NCBI GenBank assembly: GCA_017305665.1
Contig: JAFKKH010000013.1
Location: 103,508 to 167,507, forward strand
Reading direction: 5' to 3'
DNA: 64,000 nucleotides
From: Hyphomicrobiales bacterium
Lineage (GTDB): Bacteria; Pseudomonadota; Alphaproteobacteria; Rhizobiales; Xanthobacteraceae
Position 1 is the stretch's first letter. Each line of letters begins with the position of its first letter. Position numbers and translations under genes: made by a program. Positions 25,709-35,772 of this stretch are shown one piece after another. Under the pieces are notes generated by a model. That model ran no database searches. It was not told where the DNA came from and worked only from the letters and a program-made list of their open reading frames with translations.

Positions 25709-26290
25709 ATGTACCCATATACCAGAATAAATGCATCGCCAGGGCATCGCTGGCGCAGCCGGCTATCGCCGGTGTTGCCCTGGATCTTCATTCTGGGCGT
25801 GGTGGCGGGGACCATGCTGCCGATCCGGCGCTGGGTGCACTGGCCGCCGGCGGTACTGACCCATTCGGTCCAGCCTGAAACCGACACTCGTGCGATCTGG
25901 ACCCGGGCCGGCAATTCCGACGTCCGCCATCCTGTCGATGTCATCCGGACCATCGACGGCGATACGTTCGTGGCGCGCGTGCATTTGTGGCCAGGTCTCG
26001 ACATGACGACGCGGGTGCGGCTGCGCGGCATCGACGCGGCGGAGTTGAAGGCATCGTGTCCCGAGGAATTGCGGCTGGCGGAAGCCGCGAGCGCGGCATT
26101 GCGCGATTTGCTCGACGAGGGCGGCGTCACCATCACCAACATCGGCCCCGACAAATATAATGGTCGGGTGGTCGCTGACGCGGCCACGGCGCGGACCCCT
26201 GATGTTTCGGCGGCGATGCTGGCGCGCGGTTATGCCCGCAGCTACCACGGTGGCCGCCGCGGAAGCTGGTGCAACGGCGCGCGTCACTGA
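25709..26290 (+). CDS. Thermonuclease-family protein with N-terminal membrane anchor
   Basis: 193 residues. A single hydrophobic segment (about residues 22-40) near the N-terminus suggests a signal anchor, and the rest is a staphylococcal-nuclease-like domain: VDVIRTIDGDTFVARVHL (metal-binding Asp), RVRLRGIDAAELKA (catalytic Arg and Glu) and a C-terminal ARGYARSY. It would be a Ca2+-dependent nuclease facing the periplasm. The ATG at 25709 follows AGGA; a start at 25673 is possible. It ends at a bidirectional terminator. Confidence 0.88.
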   Translation: MYPYTRINASPGHRWRSRLSPVLPWIFILGVVAGTMLPIRRWVHWPPAVLTHSVQPETDTRAIWTRAGNSDVRHPVDVIRTIDGDTFVARVHLWPGLDMTTRVRLRGIDAAELKASCPEELRLAEAASAALRDLLDEGGVTITNIGPDKYNGRVVADAATARTPDVSAAMLARGYARSYHGGRRGSWCNGARH

Positions 26291-26303
26291 TTCGAGTTCA
26301 AAC

Positions 26304-26332
26304 AAAAAAGCCGCGCGACTGCGCGGCTTTTT
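26304..26332. terminator. Bidirectional rho-independent terminator
   Basis: A run of six A residues, a perfect GCCGCGC / GCGCGGC stem (26310-26316, 26321-26327) with a GACT loop, then five T residues. It serves the convergent thermonuclease (+) and L,D-transpeptidase (-) genes. Confidence 0.93.
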
Positions 26333-26352
26333 GCGTTGTCGGTTTGCGACAT

Positions 26353-26871
26353 TCAGCGCTGGGTCACCACAACCGGCGTGCCGACCGAAACGCGTTGATA
26401 GAGGTCACTGATGTCGTCGTTATACATCCGGATGCAGCCATACGACACGAAATGACCGACTGACTTCGGCCGGTTGGTGCCGTGAATGGCGTATTGCCCA
26501 CCGCCGGACAATGTCATCGCCGCGACCCCCATCGGGTTCGCCGGCGTGCCGCCGGGAATGACATCCGGAATTCTTGGGTTGTCGTGTTTCACGTCGGCCG
26601 GCGGCGCCCAAGCCGGCTTGCGATACTTGCCGTCAATTTCCGCGGTGCCGCTCCACTGCTTGCCGGCCTTGCCGACACCGACGGGATAACGGATCGCGCG
26701 ATCCCGATCGACGATCAGGTAAAGCCGGCGCTCCTTCGTCCTCACCACGATCGTGCCCGGTGCATAGTCGCTGCGATAGCTGACGATATCCGGCCGTGCT
26801 TCGGCCGTCGCGATCCCCGCCATACCCACGCCGACAGTGACGGCCAATGCCATCGCGATCTTCGTAAACAT
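26353..26871 (-). CDS. L,D-transpeptidase (YkuD domain) family protein
   Basis: 172 residues with a signal peptide (MFTKIAMALAVTVGVGMAG, cleavage near AEARP) and a YkuD domain. The motif HGTNRPKSVGHFVSYGCIRM carries the catalytic Cys (about residue 146); the usual SHGC is SYGC here. It would make 3-3 cross-links in peptidoglycan or anchor proteins to it. The ATG at 26871 fits the signal peptide; an in-frame ATG at 26904 with GGGAG upstream is the alternative. Confidence 0.9.
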   Translation of the reverse strand: MFTKIAMALAVTVGVGMAGIATAEARPDIVSYRSDYAPGTIVVRTKERRLYLIVDRDRAIRYPVGVGKAGKQWSGTAEIDGKYRKPAWAPPADVKHDNPRIPDVIPGGTPANPMGVAAMTLSGGGQYAIHGTNRPKSVGHFVSYGCIRMYNDDISDLYQRVSVGTPVVVTQR

Positions 26872-27082
26872 TCCCTTCGCTCCAAATTCCAGCGCGGATC
26901 CCATGACGCTCCCGCGCGATCCAAAAGAATTTCCGAATGTGAACCGTTGTCGTCCCCGCAGTGTTGACCGGGTTCGTTAATCGACCGCTCCTGGTCGGAC
27001 GTCATGCGCCGCGCGGCAGCGGCATCAAAATGAAATCTCGCAAACAAAGTAAATGACCGGAAAACAACACTCCGACGCAAAG

Positions 27083-27108
27083 CAGCCGCCGGCTTGCGCC
27101 AGCGGCTG
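27083..27108 (-). terminator. Hairpin downstream of acs
   Basis: CAGCCGCCGGC and GCCAGCGGCTG (27083-27093, 27098-27108) pair with one mismatch around a TTGC loop, about 30 bp past the acs stop. The downstream T-run is weak, so it may act as an RNA 3' stabiliser. Confidence 0.6.
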
Positions 27109-27139
27109 ACAATCGCGTGAAGGGATGATGAGACGGCGC

Positions 27140-29092
<1,953 letters not shown>

Positions 29093-29474
29093 CGTTTTTC
29101 CTCCACGGCAGGGCCCGCTGCGGATCGGCGGCAGGTCCGTCTTCATCGTTGCAATGATATCGAACGATTATGCGTCGCGGCGTGGTTCGGCGACAAGCCG
29201 TTAGCACTAGGACCTTGGTCTGCTGTCGGGCTGGGCAGGTCCGTCGGAGCTCCGGTTTTGGAAACGTTGTACCGCCTGATCGGCCGAAAAAACGACGACA
29301 TGGCTGCCATTCCCCCGATTCCGGTAACCAATAACCGTCAAATCCCCACCGCAGACTGGCGTCGGCGGCCCTGCAATCCTAAATGGCCCGGTCGAAAGCC
29401 GGCGGTACAGCCGGGAACAAACATCCGATAACAGGCATTTACGGCAGGCAAGCCGCGGTAGGGCGTATAAGACC
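29093..29474. other. 382-bp divergent intergenic region (acs / topoisomerase IB)
   Basis: No gene is supported; the small frames here lack coding bias and ribosome binding sites. It must hold the promoters of acs (reverse) and of the topoisomerase gene (forward). I see no clear operator or riboswitch. Confidence 0.55.
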
Positions 29475-30566
29475 ATGATGGATCAGCAGAATTTCGAGGC
29501 TTCGCGGCCCGTTTCCGCCGATTCCGTAGGTTTGCCGGCGGCTCCGGCCTCGGTCGAGGTGCTTGCCCGGGAGCTGGGCCTCAAGCTCGGCGATCAGAAC
29601 GAGCTGACCATCCGCCGCATCAAGCGCGGAAAGTCGTATTCATTTGTTCGGGCCAACGGCACCCGGATCAAGCATGTCGGGACCATCAAGCGGCTGAACG
29701 CAATGGCGATGCCCCCCGCCTATGTCGAAGTGCGCTATTCGCCCGATCCCGCCTCGCATCTGCAGGCAGTCGGTGTCGATGCAGCCGGGCGGCTGCAATA
29801 TCGCTATCACGCCGACTGGGAGAAAGTGCGCGAGCAGCGCAAGGCGCATCGCCTCTCCAAGCTTGTGGCGGCGTTGCCAAAAATCCGGCGCAACGTCTCG
29901 GCGCATCTGTCGGGCGACGAGCCGACCCGCGAGTTTGCGCTGTCGGCCGTGATCGAACTGATCGCGCGCACCGCGATCCGCCCGGGCAACGAATCCTATG
30001 CCCGGCTCAACGGCACGCGCGGCGCCACCACGCTGCTGAAGTCCAATGTCGCGCTCGACGGCGACAGTGTCGTCCTGACCTTCAAGGCCAAGGGCGGCAA
30101 GGCGGTGCGCAAGGAATGTGGCGCCGCGAAACTCGTCCGCGCCATCGGCATTTTGCGCGGCGTGCCCGGCAAGCGGATGTTTCAGTATCGGGACGGAAAC
30201 GGCACGGTTCGCACCGTCAGCACCGCGCAGGTCAACACATTCCTGCGCGAGATCGCGGGCATCAGGATTTCGCTGAAGGATTTTCGCACGCTGATGGCTT
30301 CGGCTGTGGTGCTGGAATCGCTGTCGCGGGTCACGCCGGCGACGAGCGAGCGGGGTCGCCGCAAGCAGGTGCTGGAAGCAGTGCGTGCGGCCGCGGACGA
30401 ACTGTCCAACACGCCGGCGATCTGCCGCAAGAGCTACGTGCACGACACCATCGTCACCGCGTTCGAAGACGGCATCCTCGAGCGCTTCGCCGCCACCGTA
30501 AAGGGCTATCGCTCGCAATCGAAGCGCGAGCAGCTTCTGGCGCAGGTTGTCGCGGCGGCGGGGTAG
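29475..30566 (+). CDS. DNA topoisomerase IB (poxvirus-like)
   Basis: 363 residues, typical of the short bacterial/poxvirus type IB enzymes. An N-terminal domain (about 45-125) contains YSFVRANGTRIKHVGTIKRLNAMAMPPAYV; the catalytic domain shows RTAIRPGNESYA, the TFKAKGGK beta-hairpin lysine, RISLKDFRTLMAS and the active-site Tyr321 in CRKSYVH. It relaxes supercoils through a 3'-phosphotyrosine. Most Bradyrhizobium-type genomes carry such a gene as an accessory. The start can be either ATG of the MM pair (29475 or 29478). Confidence 0.93.
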   Translation: MMDQQNFEASRPVSADSVGLPAAPASVEVLARELGLKLGDQNELTIRRIKRGKSYSFVRANGTRIKHVGTIKRLNAMAMPPAYVEVRYSPDPASHLQAVGVDAAGRLQYRYHADWEKVREQRKAHRLSKLVAALPKIRRNVSAHLSGDEPTREFALSAVIELIARTAIRPGNESYARLNGTRGATTLLKSNVALDGDSVVLTFKAKGGKAVRKECGAAKLVRAIGILRGVPGKRMFQYRDGNGTVRTVSTAQVNTFLREIAGIRISLKDFRTLMASAVVLESLSRVTPATSERGRRKQVLEAVRAAADELSNTPAICRKSYVHDTIVTAFEDGILERFAATVKGYRSQSKREQLLAQVVAAAG

Positions 30567-30580
30567 GCAGTTGGCAAGTT

Positions 30581-30622
30581 GCTTTTTCTTCCTTCTCCAC
30601 AAGGGGAGAGGGGAAAGAAAGC
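30581..30622. terminator. Long hairpin between convergent genes
   Basis: The pyrimidine-rich 30581-30598 pairs with the purine-rich 30603-30622 around an ACAA loop, with G-T pairs and one or two mismatches. U-rich on the + strand stem, it lies between the 3' ends of the topoisomerase (+) and methyltransferase (-) genes. Confidence 0.6.
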
Positions 30623-30624
30623 AG

Positions 30625-31272
30625 TCACGCGATCGTCCACACCGCGGTGCGCTTGATTTCCGCATCTTCCAGTTCACGCGTCACCGGCACGCTGTAGTCG
30701 GCGAGCTTCGTCAACTTGTCCTTCGGCAGGTAGCTGCGGCCGGGATCGCCGATCAGCACCGTCGCGCCGCATGCGGCCTGCCGCGACAGGAATGCGAACG
30801 CGCGCTCGGCGGTGTCGCGCTCGTAAAAGATGTCGCCCGCGAGGATCACGTCCCAGCGCTCGTCTGTCGGCGCCCCGAGTAGATCATCGCTGCATACCTT
30901 GAGATGTATGTCGTTCGCACTGGCGTTGAGCCGGATCGCGGCGAGCGCAAACGCATCGATATCAGCCGCGGTGACCGCGTTCGCACCGGCCTTCACCGCG
31001 GCGATACCGATAAGGCCCGAGCCGGACGCGAGATCGAGCACCGTCTTGCCTGCGACGCTCTCCGCATGATCGAGCACATAGCGCGCGAGCGCTTGACCGC
31101 CGGCCCATGCGAATGCCCAGAACGGCGGCGGCAGCCCCATCTCACCGAGTTCGTCCTCGGTCTTCAGCCAGATCGGCACGCTTTCATCGGCGACATGGAT
31201 CGCGATCTCCGGCACCAGCGGGACCGGCCGCAGCTTTGTGTTGGCCCGGATGAAGGTGGATTTGTCAGTCAA
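30625..31272 (-). CDS. Class I SAM methyltransferase (ETFB-Lys/PrmA-like)
   Basis: 215 residues with a Rossmann-type methyltransferase core: VLDLASGSGLIGIAAVKAG is the SAM-binding motif I, and DVILAGDIFYERD lies at motif IV. The PPPFWAFAWAGGQALARYVL lead-in is characteristic of the group that includes the methyltransferase of electron transfer flavoprotein beta and related NNMT-like enzymes. The start is uncertain: I use the TTG at 31272 because the family begins near there, but the frame is open to 31320 and no good ribosome binding site is visible. Confidence 0.82.
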   Translation of the reverse strand: MTDKSTFIRANTKLRPVPLVPEIAIHVADESVPIWLKTEDELGEMGLPPPFWAFAWAGGQALARYVLDHAESVAGKTVLDLASGSGLIGIAAVKAGANAVTAADIDAFALAAIRLNASANDIHLKVCSDDLLGAPTDERWDVILAGDIFYERDTAERAFAFLSRQAACGATVLIGDPGRSYLPKDKLTKLADYSVPVTRELEDAEIKRTAVWTIA

Positions 31273-31302
31273 GGGTAACCCACGCCATTGCGAACTCGTG
31301 AC

Positions 31303-31324
31303 AAAATTGGCTCTTGCCAATTTT
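31303..31324 (-). terminator. Perfect 9-bp hairpin downstream of the EVE gene
   Basis: AAAATTGGC and GCCAATTTT (31303-31311, 31316-31324) flank TCTT. It lies beyond the 3' end of the EVE-domain gene on the minus strand and just upstream of the methyltransferase gene, so it may terminate the gpsA-EVE transcript. Confidence 0.6.
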
Positions 31325-31329
31325 GCACT

Positions 31330-31398
31330 GAGCGAAGCAATCCAGAGAACCGGTCAGAAGCTGGATTGCGACGTCGCGTTCGCTCCTCGCAAATGACG
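31330..31398. repeat. REP-like repeat with GAGCGAAGCAATCCAG / CTGGATTGC arms
   Basis: GAGCGAAGCAATCCAG (31330-31345) is followed by CTGGATTGCG (31361-31370), CGTTCGCTCCTCGC and AATGACG, an interrupted palindrome. I recall this wording as a common intergenic repeat in Bradyrhizobium-type genomes. It sits next to the hairpin at 31303-31324. Confidence 0.7.
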
Positions 31399-31406
31399 GA
31401 CAACTT

Positions 31407-31820
31407 TCACAGCCCGCCCATCTTGCAGACGAGCTTCCATTCGTCGGAAGTGACCGGCTGTACCGACAGGCGTGAGTATTTGACGAGCGCCATCTCGGCG
31501 AACCGCTTGTCGGCTTTAAGGGCAGCCATGGTCACGGGCGTCTTCAGCGGCTTGTCGGCCTTGATATCGACGCAGACGAATTTGCCGGTCTTGTCGGTCG
31601 GATCGGGATAGGCCTCGCGGATCACTTCCGCGATGCCGACGATCTCCTTGCCTTCGTTGGAATGATAGTAGAAGGCTTTGTCGCCTTTCTTCATGGCGAC
31701 GAGATTCTGCCGCGCCGTGAAATTGCGCACGCCGGTCCATGCCTCGCCCTTGGCGCCTTTTGCGACCTGCTGATCCCACGACCATACCGACGGTTCGGAT
31801 TTCACCAGCCAATACGCCAT
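31407..31820 (-). CDS. EVE domain protein
   Basis: 137 residues, a whole-protein match to the EVE (PUA-like) fold: MAYWLVKSEPSVWSWDQ at the start, WTGVRNFTARQNL, and FYYHSNEGKEIVGIAEV. EVE proteins are thought to bind modified bases in DNA or RNA through an aromatic cage. The gene follows gpsA by 3 bp on the same strand, which indicates an operon tsaD-gpsA-EVE. That sequence of a tRNA-modification gene and a PUA-like reader is suggestive, but the order is common in this family of bacteria. Confidence 0.92.
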   Translation of the reverse strand: MAYWLVKSEPSVWSWDQQVAKGAKGEAWTGVRNFTARQNLVAMKKGDKAFYYHSNEGKEIVGIAEVIREAYPDPTDKTGKFVCVDIKADKPLKTPVTMAALKADKRFAEMALVKYSRLSVQPVTSDEWKLVCKMGGL

Positions 31821-31823
31821 TAC

Positions 31824-32804
31824 TTATCCCTCCGCCTTGAACGGCCGCGTCAACAGATTGTCGATGGCCGCGTCGATCGTCAATGTGCCTGCAAGGATCG
31901 CAGCGACCGCATTGGCGACCGGCATCTCGACGCCGTGCGCGGCGGCGAGTTCGATCAGCACCGGCGCGGTGAATTCGCCCTCGCTTAGCTTGGCGCGCGG
32001 TGCAGGATCGCCGCGACCCAGCGCCAGTCCAAGCGAGAGATTGCGCGATTGCGGACTTGAACAGGTCAGGATGAGATCGCCGAGACCGGACAAGCCGGCA
32101 AGCGTTTCGCCACGAGCGCCGCAGGCGCGGCCGAGCCGTGCCAGTTCGCTGAAGCCGCGCGTGGTCAAAGCCGCCTGCGCGGACGCGCCGAGTTTGCGGC
32201 CCACGGCGATGCCGACGGCGATGGCCAGCACGTTTTTGGCGGCGCCACCGATCTCGACACCGCGCACATCGATGGTGTGGTAAGGCCGGAAGGTTGCCGA
32301 TCCCAGTGCGTGAACCAATGCAACCGCCACCGGTTCGTCTTTTGCTGCCAGCGTCACCGCCGTCGGCAATCCATGCGCCACGTCATCGGCAAAGCTCGGT
32401 CCGGACAAAATTGCAGGAATGACCTGAGGCACGGTTTCCGCGATTACTTCGGTCATGAACTTGCGCGTACCATGCTCGATGCCCTTGGCGCTGCTGACGA
32501 CCGCCGTTTCCTTTGCAAGATAGGGCGCGAGCGCTGTCAACGCTGCGCGCGAACTTTGGGCCGGGACCGCGATGATGACGATATCGGCGCGACTCGCGGC
32601 GGAAAGGTCGTGAGTGATCGCGATTTTCGGATCGATCCGAACGCCGGACAGTCGCGGATTTTCGCGCGTGGCCGAAATCTTCTCAGCTGTCGCTGCATCG
32701 CGCGCATAAAGCGTCACCTCGCGTCCCGCACGCGCGGCCACGCCGGCAAGCGCCGTGCCCCAGGCTCCGGCGCCGATGATGGAAACGCGGTTGAGAGTCA
32801 CCAT
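31824..32804 (-). CDS. gpsA: Glycerol-3-phosphate dehydrogenase [NAD(P)+]
   Basis: 326 residues, normal for GpsA. The N-terminal [13 protein letters not shown] loop binds NAD(P); the catalytic-region [17 protein letters not shown] and the C-terminal [15 protein letters not shown] are family hallmarks. It reduces dihydroxyacetone phosphate to sn-glycerol 3-phosphate for phospholipid synthesis. It lies 12 bp downstream of tsaD on the same strand. Confidence 0.96.
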   Translation of the reverse strand: MVTLNRVSIIGAGAWGTALAGVAARAGREVTLYARDAATAEKISATRENPRLSGVRIDPKIAITHDLSAASRADIVIIAVPAQSSRAALTALAPYLAKETAVVSSAKGIEHGTRKFMTEVIAETVPQVIPAILSGPSFADDVAHGLPTAVTLAAKDEPVAVALVHALGSATFRPYHTIDVRGVEIGGAAKNVLAIAVGIAVGRKLGASAQAALTTRGFSELARLGRACGARGETLAGLSGLGDLILTCSSPQSRNLSLGLALGRGDPAPRAKLSEGEFTAPVLIELAAAHGVEMPVANAVAAILAGTLTIDAAIDNLLTRPFKAEG

Positions 32805-32816
32805 CGCAATATGTCT

Positions 32817-33902
32817 TCAAAATCCAGCGCGGGTATTTGCGAAACCCGCAGGCGCGGTGGCCTTGGCGTCGAGCAGCCAGCGCGCGCGTGGCGGTGCTTC
32901 GAGATCGTCGATCAAGCCTGCGGCCATGCGCTCCGCGCCGGCCCATGCGATCATCGCACCATTGTCGGTGCACAGCGCCGGCGGAGGAATGATCAACGTG
33001 GTCTGCGCTTTCGCCGCGACGTCCTGCAATGCGCTGCGGATCGCCTGATTGGCCGCGACGCCACCAGCGGCGACCAAAGCGCGAGGCGTGCCGAACCGCT
33101 CCTGGAACAGCTTGAGGCCGACGCTCAATCGATCCGCGGTCGATTCCAGCGCGGCGGCCTGGAAGCCGGCGCAGAGGTCGTTGATATCCTGCGGCTCCAG
33201 CGGGTCGATGCGGCTTGCTTCGTTGCGCACGGCGGTTTTCAAGCCGGACAACGAGAAATTGGCGTCGGGGCGGCCCATCATCGGCCGTGGGAAGTTGAAC
33301 CGCTTGGCGTTGCCGTTGGCTGCGGCGCGCTCCACCTGCGGGCCGCCGGGATAGGGCAGGCCGAGCATCTTGGCCACCTTGTCGAAGGCTTCGCCCATGG
33401 CGTCGTCGACGGTGGTGCCGAGCCGCACATAGTCGCTGACGCCGAGCACGGCGACGATTTGGGTGTGTCCGCCCGAGGCCAGGAACAGACAATACGGAAA
33501 CGCCAGCGGGCAGGTTAGCCGTGGCGTCAGAGCGTGGGCTTCGAGATGGTTGACCGCGATCAGCGGCTTGTCGTGCACGAGCGCGATGGCCTTGGCCGTG
33601 GTCAAGCCAACGATCACGCCGCCGATCAGGCCCGGGCCCGCGGCGGCCGCGATGCCGGACAGCTTGTCGAATCCGACGCCGGATTCGCTCATCGCACTGG
33701 CGATGATGCCGTCGAGCAGATCGACATGGGCGCGGGCCGCGATCTCGGGCACGACGCCGCCGAATGGCGCGTGTTCCTCGATCTGCGAGCGCACGACGTT
33801 GGACAGGATGCGACCACTGCCGTCCGTCTGCCGCTCGATGACGGCGGCGGCGGTTTCGTCGCAGGTGGTCTCGATCCCCAGCACCAGCATCTCGTATCCC
33901 AT
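32817..33902 (-). CDS. tsaD: tRNA N6-adenosine threonylcarbamoyltransferase
   Basis: 361 residues. [17 protein letters not shown] begins the ASKHA-fold ATPase domain, and VNHLEAHAL supplies the metal-binding His pair; SGGHTQIV follows. TsaD attaches the threonylcarbamoyl group to A37 of ANN-decoding tRNAs, together with TsaB and TsaE (not in the window). The first ATG at 33902 has AAGGG upstream; ATG 33890 is the usual start in relatives as I remember them. It is divergent from hemC with 114 bp between. Confidence 0.96.
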   Translation of the reverse strand: MGYEMLVLGIETTCDETAAAVIERQTDGSGRILSNVVRSQIEEHAPFGGVVPEIAARAHVDLLDGIIASAMSESGVGFDKLSGIAAAAGPGLIGGVIVGLTTAKAIALVHDKPLIAVNHLEAHALTPRLTCPLAFPYCLFLASGGHTQIVAVLGVSDYVRLGTTVDDAMGEAFDKVAKMLGLPYPGGPQVERAAANGNAKRFNFPRPMMGRPDANFSLSGLKTAVRNEASRIDPLEPQDINDLCAGFQAAALESTADRLSVGLKLFQERFGTPRALVAAGGVAANQAIRSALQDVAAKAQTTLIIPPPALCTDNGAMIAWAGAERMAAGLIDDLEAPPRARWLLDAKATAPAGFANTRAGF

Positions 33903-34016
33903 TTGGGCCCTTGCGTTAGGACGAAAACCGGCGTTTCCCTTGCCGTGACATGGTCATGCGGCCGTGTTCCGGGCCTTGATATAGAGTGTACCGGCGTAGC
34001 ATTGCGAGGTCTTGGC

Positions 34017-34967
34017 GTGCAATCTTCTGACGATACCGACATTCTGGCAACTATCGGGACCCGCGGCAGCCCATTGGCGCTGGTGCAGGCCAACGAGGTG
34101 CGGGACCGGTTGGCACGGGCGCATCAGGTCGCGCCCGAGCGCATCGCCATCCGGACCATCCGCACCTCGGGCGATGCGATCCAGGATCGGCCGCTGTTCG
34201 ATGTCGGCGGCAAGGGCCTCTTCACCAAGGAGATCGAGGAAGCGCTGCTGGCCGGCAGCATCGATCTCGCGGTGCATTCGTCCAAGGACGTTCCGACGTT
34301 TCTGCCTGATGCGACATGGCTGTCGGCATTTCTGCCGCGCCAAGATGTGCGCGATGTCTTCATCAGTCCGCGCGCAGCCTCATTGAGCGATCTGCCGGCA
34401 GGCGCCGTCGTCGGTACAGCCTCGCTGCGGCGGCAGGCGATGGTACTCCGGTTGCGGCCGGATCTGAAGGTGAAGGCGCTGCGCGGCAACGTCGAAACCC
34501 GCTTGCGCAAACTTTCCGAAGGTGAAGCCGACGCCACGCTGCTGGCGCTCGCCGGCCTGAACCGGCTCGGGTTGCAGGACAAGGCGACGCGGGTTTTCGA
34601 GGTCGATGAATTCCTGCCGGCAGTCGGACAGGGCGCCATCGCTATCGAGTCGCGCCGTAACGACGACCGGATCAGTGCCTTCGTAAAGGCGATCGGCGAT
34701 TCCGAAACGGAAGTCGCGCTGAGCGCCGAACGCAGCTTTCTTGCCCTGCTGGATGGCTCGTGTCGCACTCCGATCGGAGGCCATTGCCGTGTGAATGGGG
34801 ATCGCATTCATTTTCGCGGTTTGATCATTTCGCCCGATGGCCAGGAATCCTACGAGACGACGCGCGATGGCGCGCGGGCGGATGCGGCTGCGCTCGGGGC
34901 CGATGCCGCGCGCGAGTTGCGCGAACGGGCCGGCGAAAAATTCTTCACGCTGTTCGCGGGAGCCTGA
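34017..34967 (+). CDS. hemC: Hydroxymethylbilane synthase (porphobilinogen deaminase)
   Basis: 316 residues. LATIGTRGSPLALVQA at the start, GGKGLFTKEIEEAL, the substrate-binding HSSKDVPT and the dipyrromethane-cofactor cysteine in LLDGSCRTPIGGH (about residue 249) are all present. It polymerises four porphobilinogen units into hydroxymethylbilane for haem and, where made, bacteriochlorophyll or cobalamin. I start at the GTG at 34017, with GAGG upstream; the frame is open far upstream across tsaD but that part is antisense to it. hemD follows by 3 bp. Confidence 0.95.
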   Translation: MQSSDDTDILATIGTRGSPLALVQANEVRDRLARAHQVAPERIAIRTIRTSGDAIQDRPLFDVGGKGLFTKEIEEALLAGSIDLAVHSSKDVPTFLPDATWLSAFLPRQDVRDVFISPRAASLSDLPAGAVVGTASLRRQAMVLRLRPDLKVKALRGNVETRLRKLSEGEADATLLALAGLNRLGLQDKATRVFEVDEFLPAVGQGAIAIESRRNDDRISAFVKAIGDSETEVALSAERSFLALLDGSCRTPIGGHCRVNGDRIHFRGLIISPDGQESYETTRDGARADAAALGADAARELRERAGEKFFTLFAGA

Positions 34968-34970
34968 CTA

Positions 34971-35717
34971 GTGGCTGTTCTCGTCACGCGCCCGGAGCCG
35001 GACAACGAGACCACCGCAACAGCATTGCGTGCGAAGGGGCTTGAAGTCCTGCTGTCGCCGATGCTGCGCTTTGAAACCGTCGCTTTCGACATCGATCCCG
35101 ATGCGCGCTATGGCGCCGTCGCCGTGACCAGCGCTAACGCGGTTCGTGCGCTTGCCGGTCATCCGGCTGAAAAATTGCTGCTGCCGCTGCCGCTCTTTGC
35201 TGTCGGTGAGCGGACGGCGGAGGCTGCACGGCAGGTCGGCTTTCAGAATGTGACTGCGGCCGGGGGAGATGCCGCTTCCTTGCTCGATCTCATGACGAAA
35301 GGCGGTCGTGCGAAGAGCTTGGCGAAGACCAGGCCACTTCTGTATCTCGCCGGTGCCGATCTGTCGCGCGATCTTGCCGGCGAATTGCGCGAGCATGGTT
35401 TCGAGGTCGTGACCGCGACGAGTTATCGTATGGCGCCGGTTGCCGATCTGTCGCACGCGGCGTGCGATGCCTTTGCCGCCCACCGGATCGTCGCGGTGTT
35501 GCATTATTCGCGCCGGAGCGCGCGGGCGTTTCTCGATGCGGCACGGGCCGGTGGCGTGGAAATCTCGGCGCTCGCAGTTCCGCAATGCTGTCTGTCCGAT
35601 GCGATCGCTGCGATCCTGCGGGAGGCTGGCGCATCCCATGTCGCGGTGGCCGCGGCCCCGGATGAAAGTGCGTTGTTTGATGCCATGGATCGTGCGTTGC
35701 AGACCCCATCGCGGTAA
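34971..35717 (+). CDS. hemD: Uroporphyrinogen-III synthase
   Basis: 248 residues with the weakly conserved two-domain HemD fold: VLVTRPEPDNETTATALRAKGLEVLLSPML at the start, AVTSANAVRAL in the first domain, and LHYSRRSARAFLDAA in the second. It closes hydroxymethylbilane to uroporphyrinogen III. Assignment rests on both the sequence pattern and the 3-bp spacing after hemC. The start is a GTG at 34971, coupled to the hemC stop. Confidence 0.9.
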   Translation: MAVLVTRPEPDNETTATALRAKGLEVLLSPMLRFETVAFDIDPDARYGAVAVTSANAVRALAGHPAEKLLLPLPLFAVGERTAEAARQVGFQNVTAAGGDAASLLDLMTKGGRAKSLAKTRPLLYLAGADLSRDLAGELREHGFEVVTATSYRMAPVADLSHAACDAFAAHRIVAVLHYSRRSARAFLDAARAGGVEISALAVPQCCLSDAIAAILREAGASHVAVAAAPDESALFDAMDRALQTPSR

Positions 35718-35772
35718 GGAAACGGTTTCGAATCTGGTGTAGTGTGCCCGCCTGTATTGAGGGATCCTGACG

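Noticed and set aside
29093-29474. A possible general-stress (EcfG-type) promoter GGAAC-N17-CATT near 29410
   Set aside because: The second half does not match the expected CGTT, and the spacing fits only loosely.
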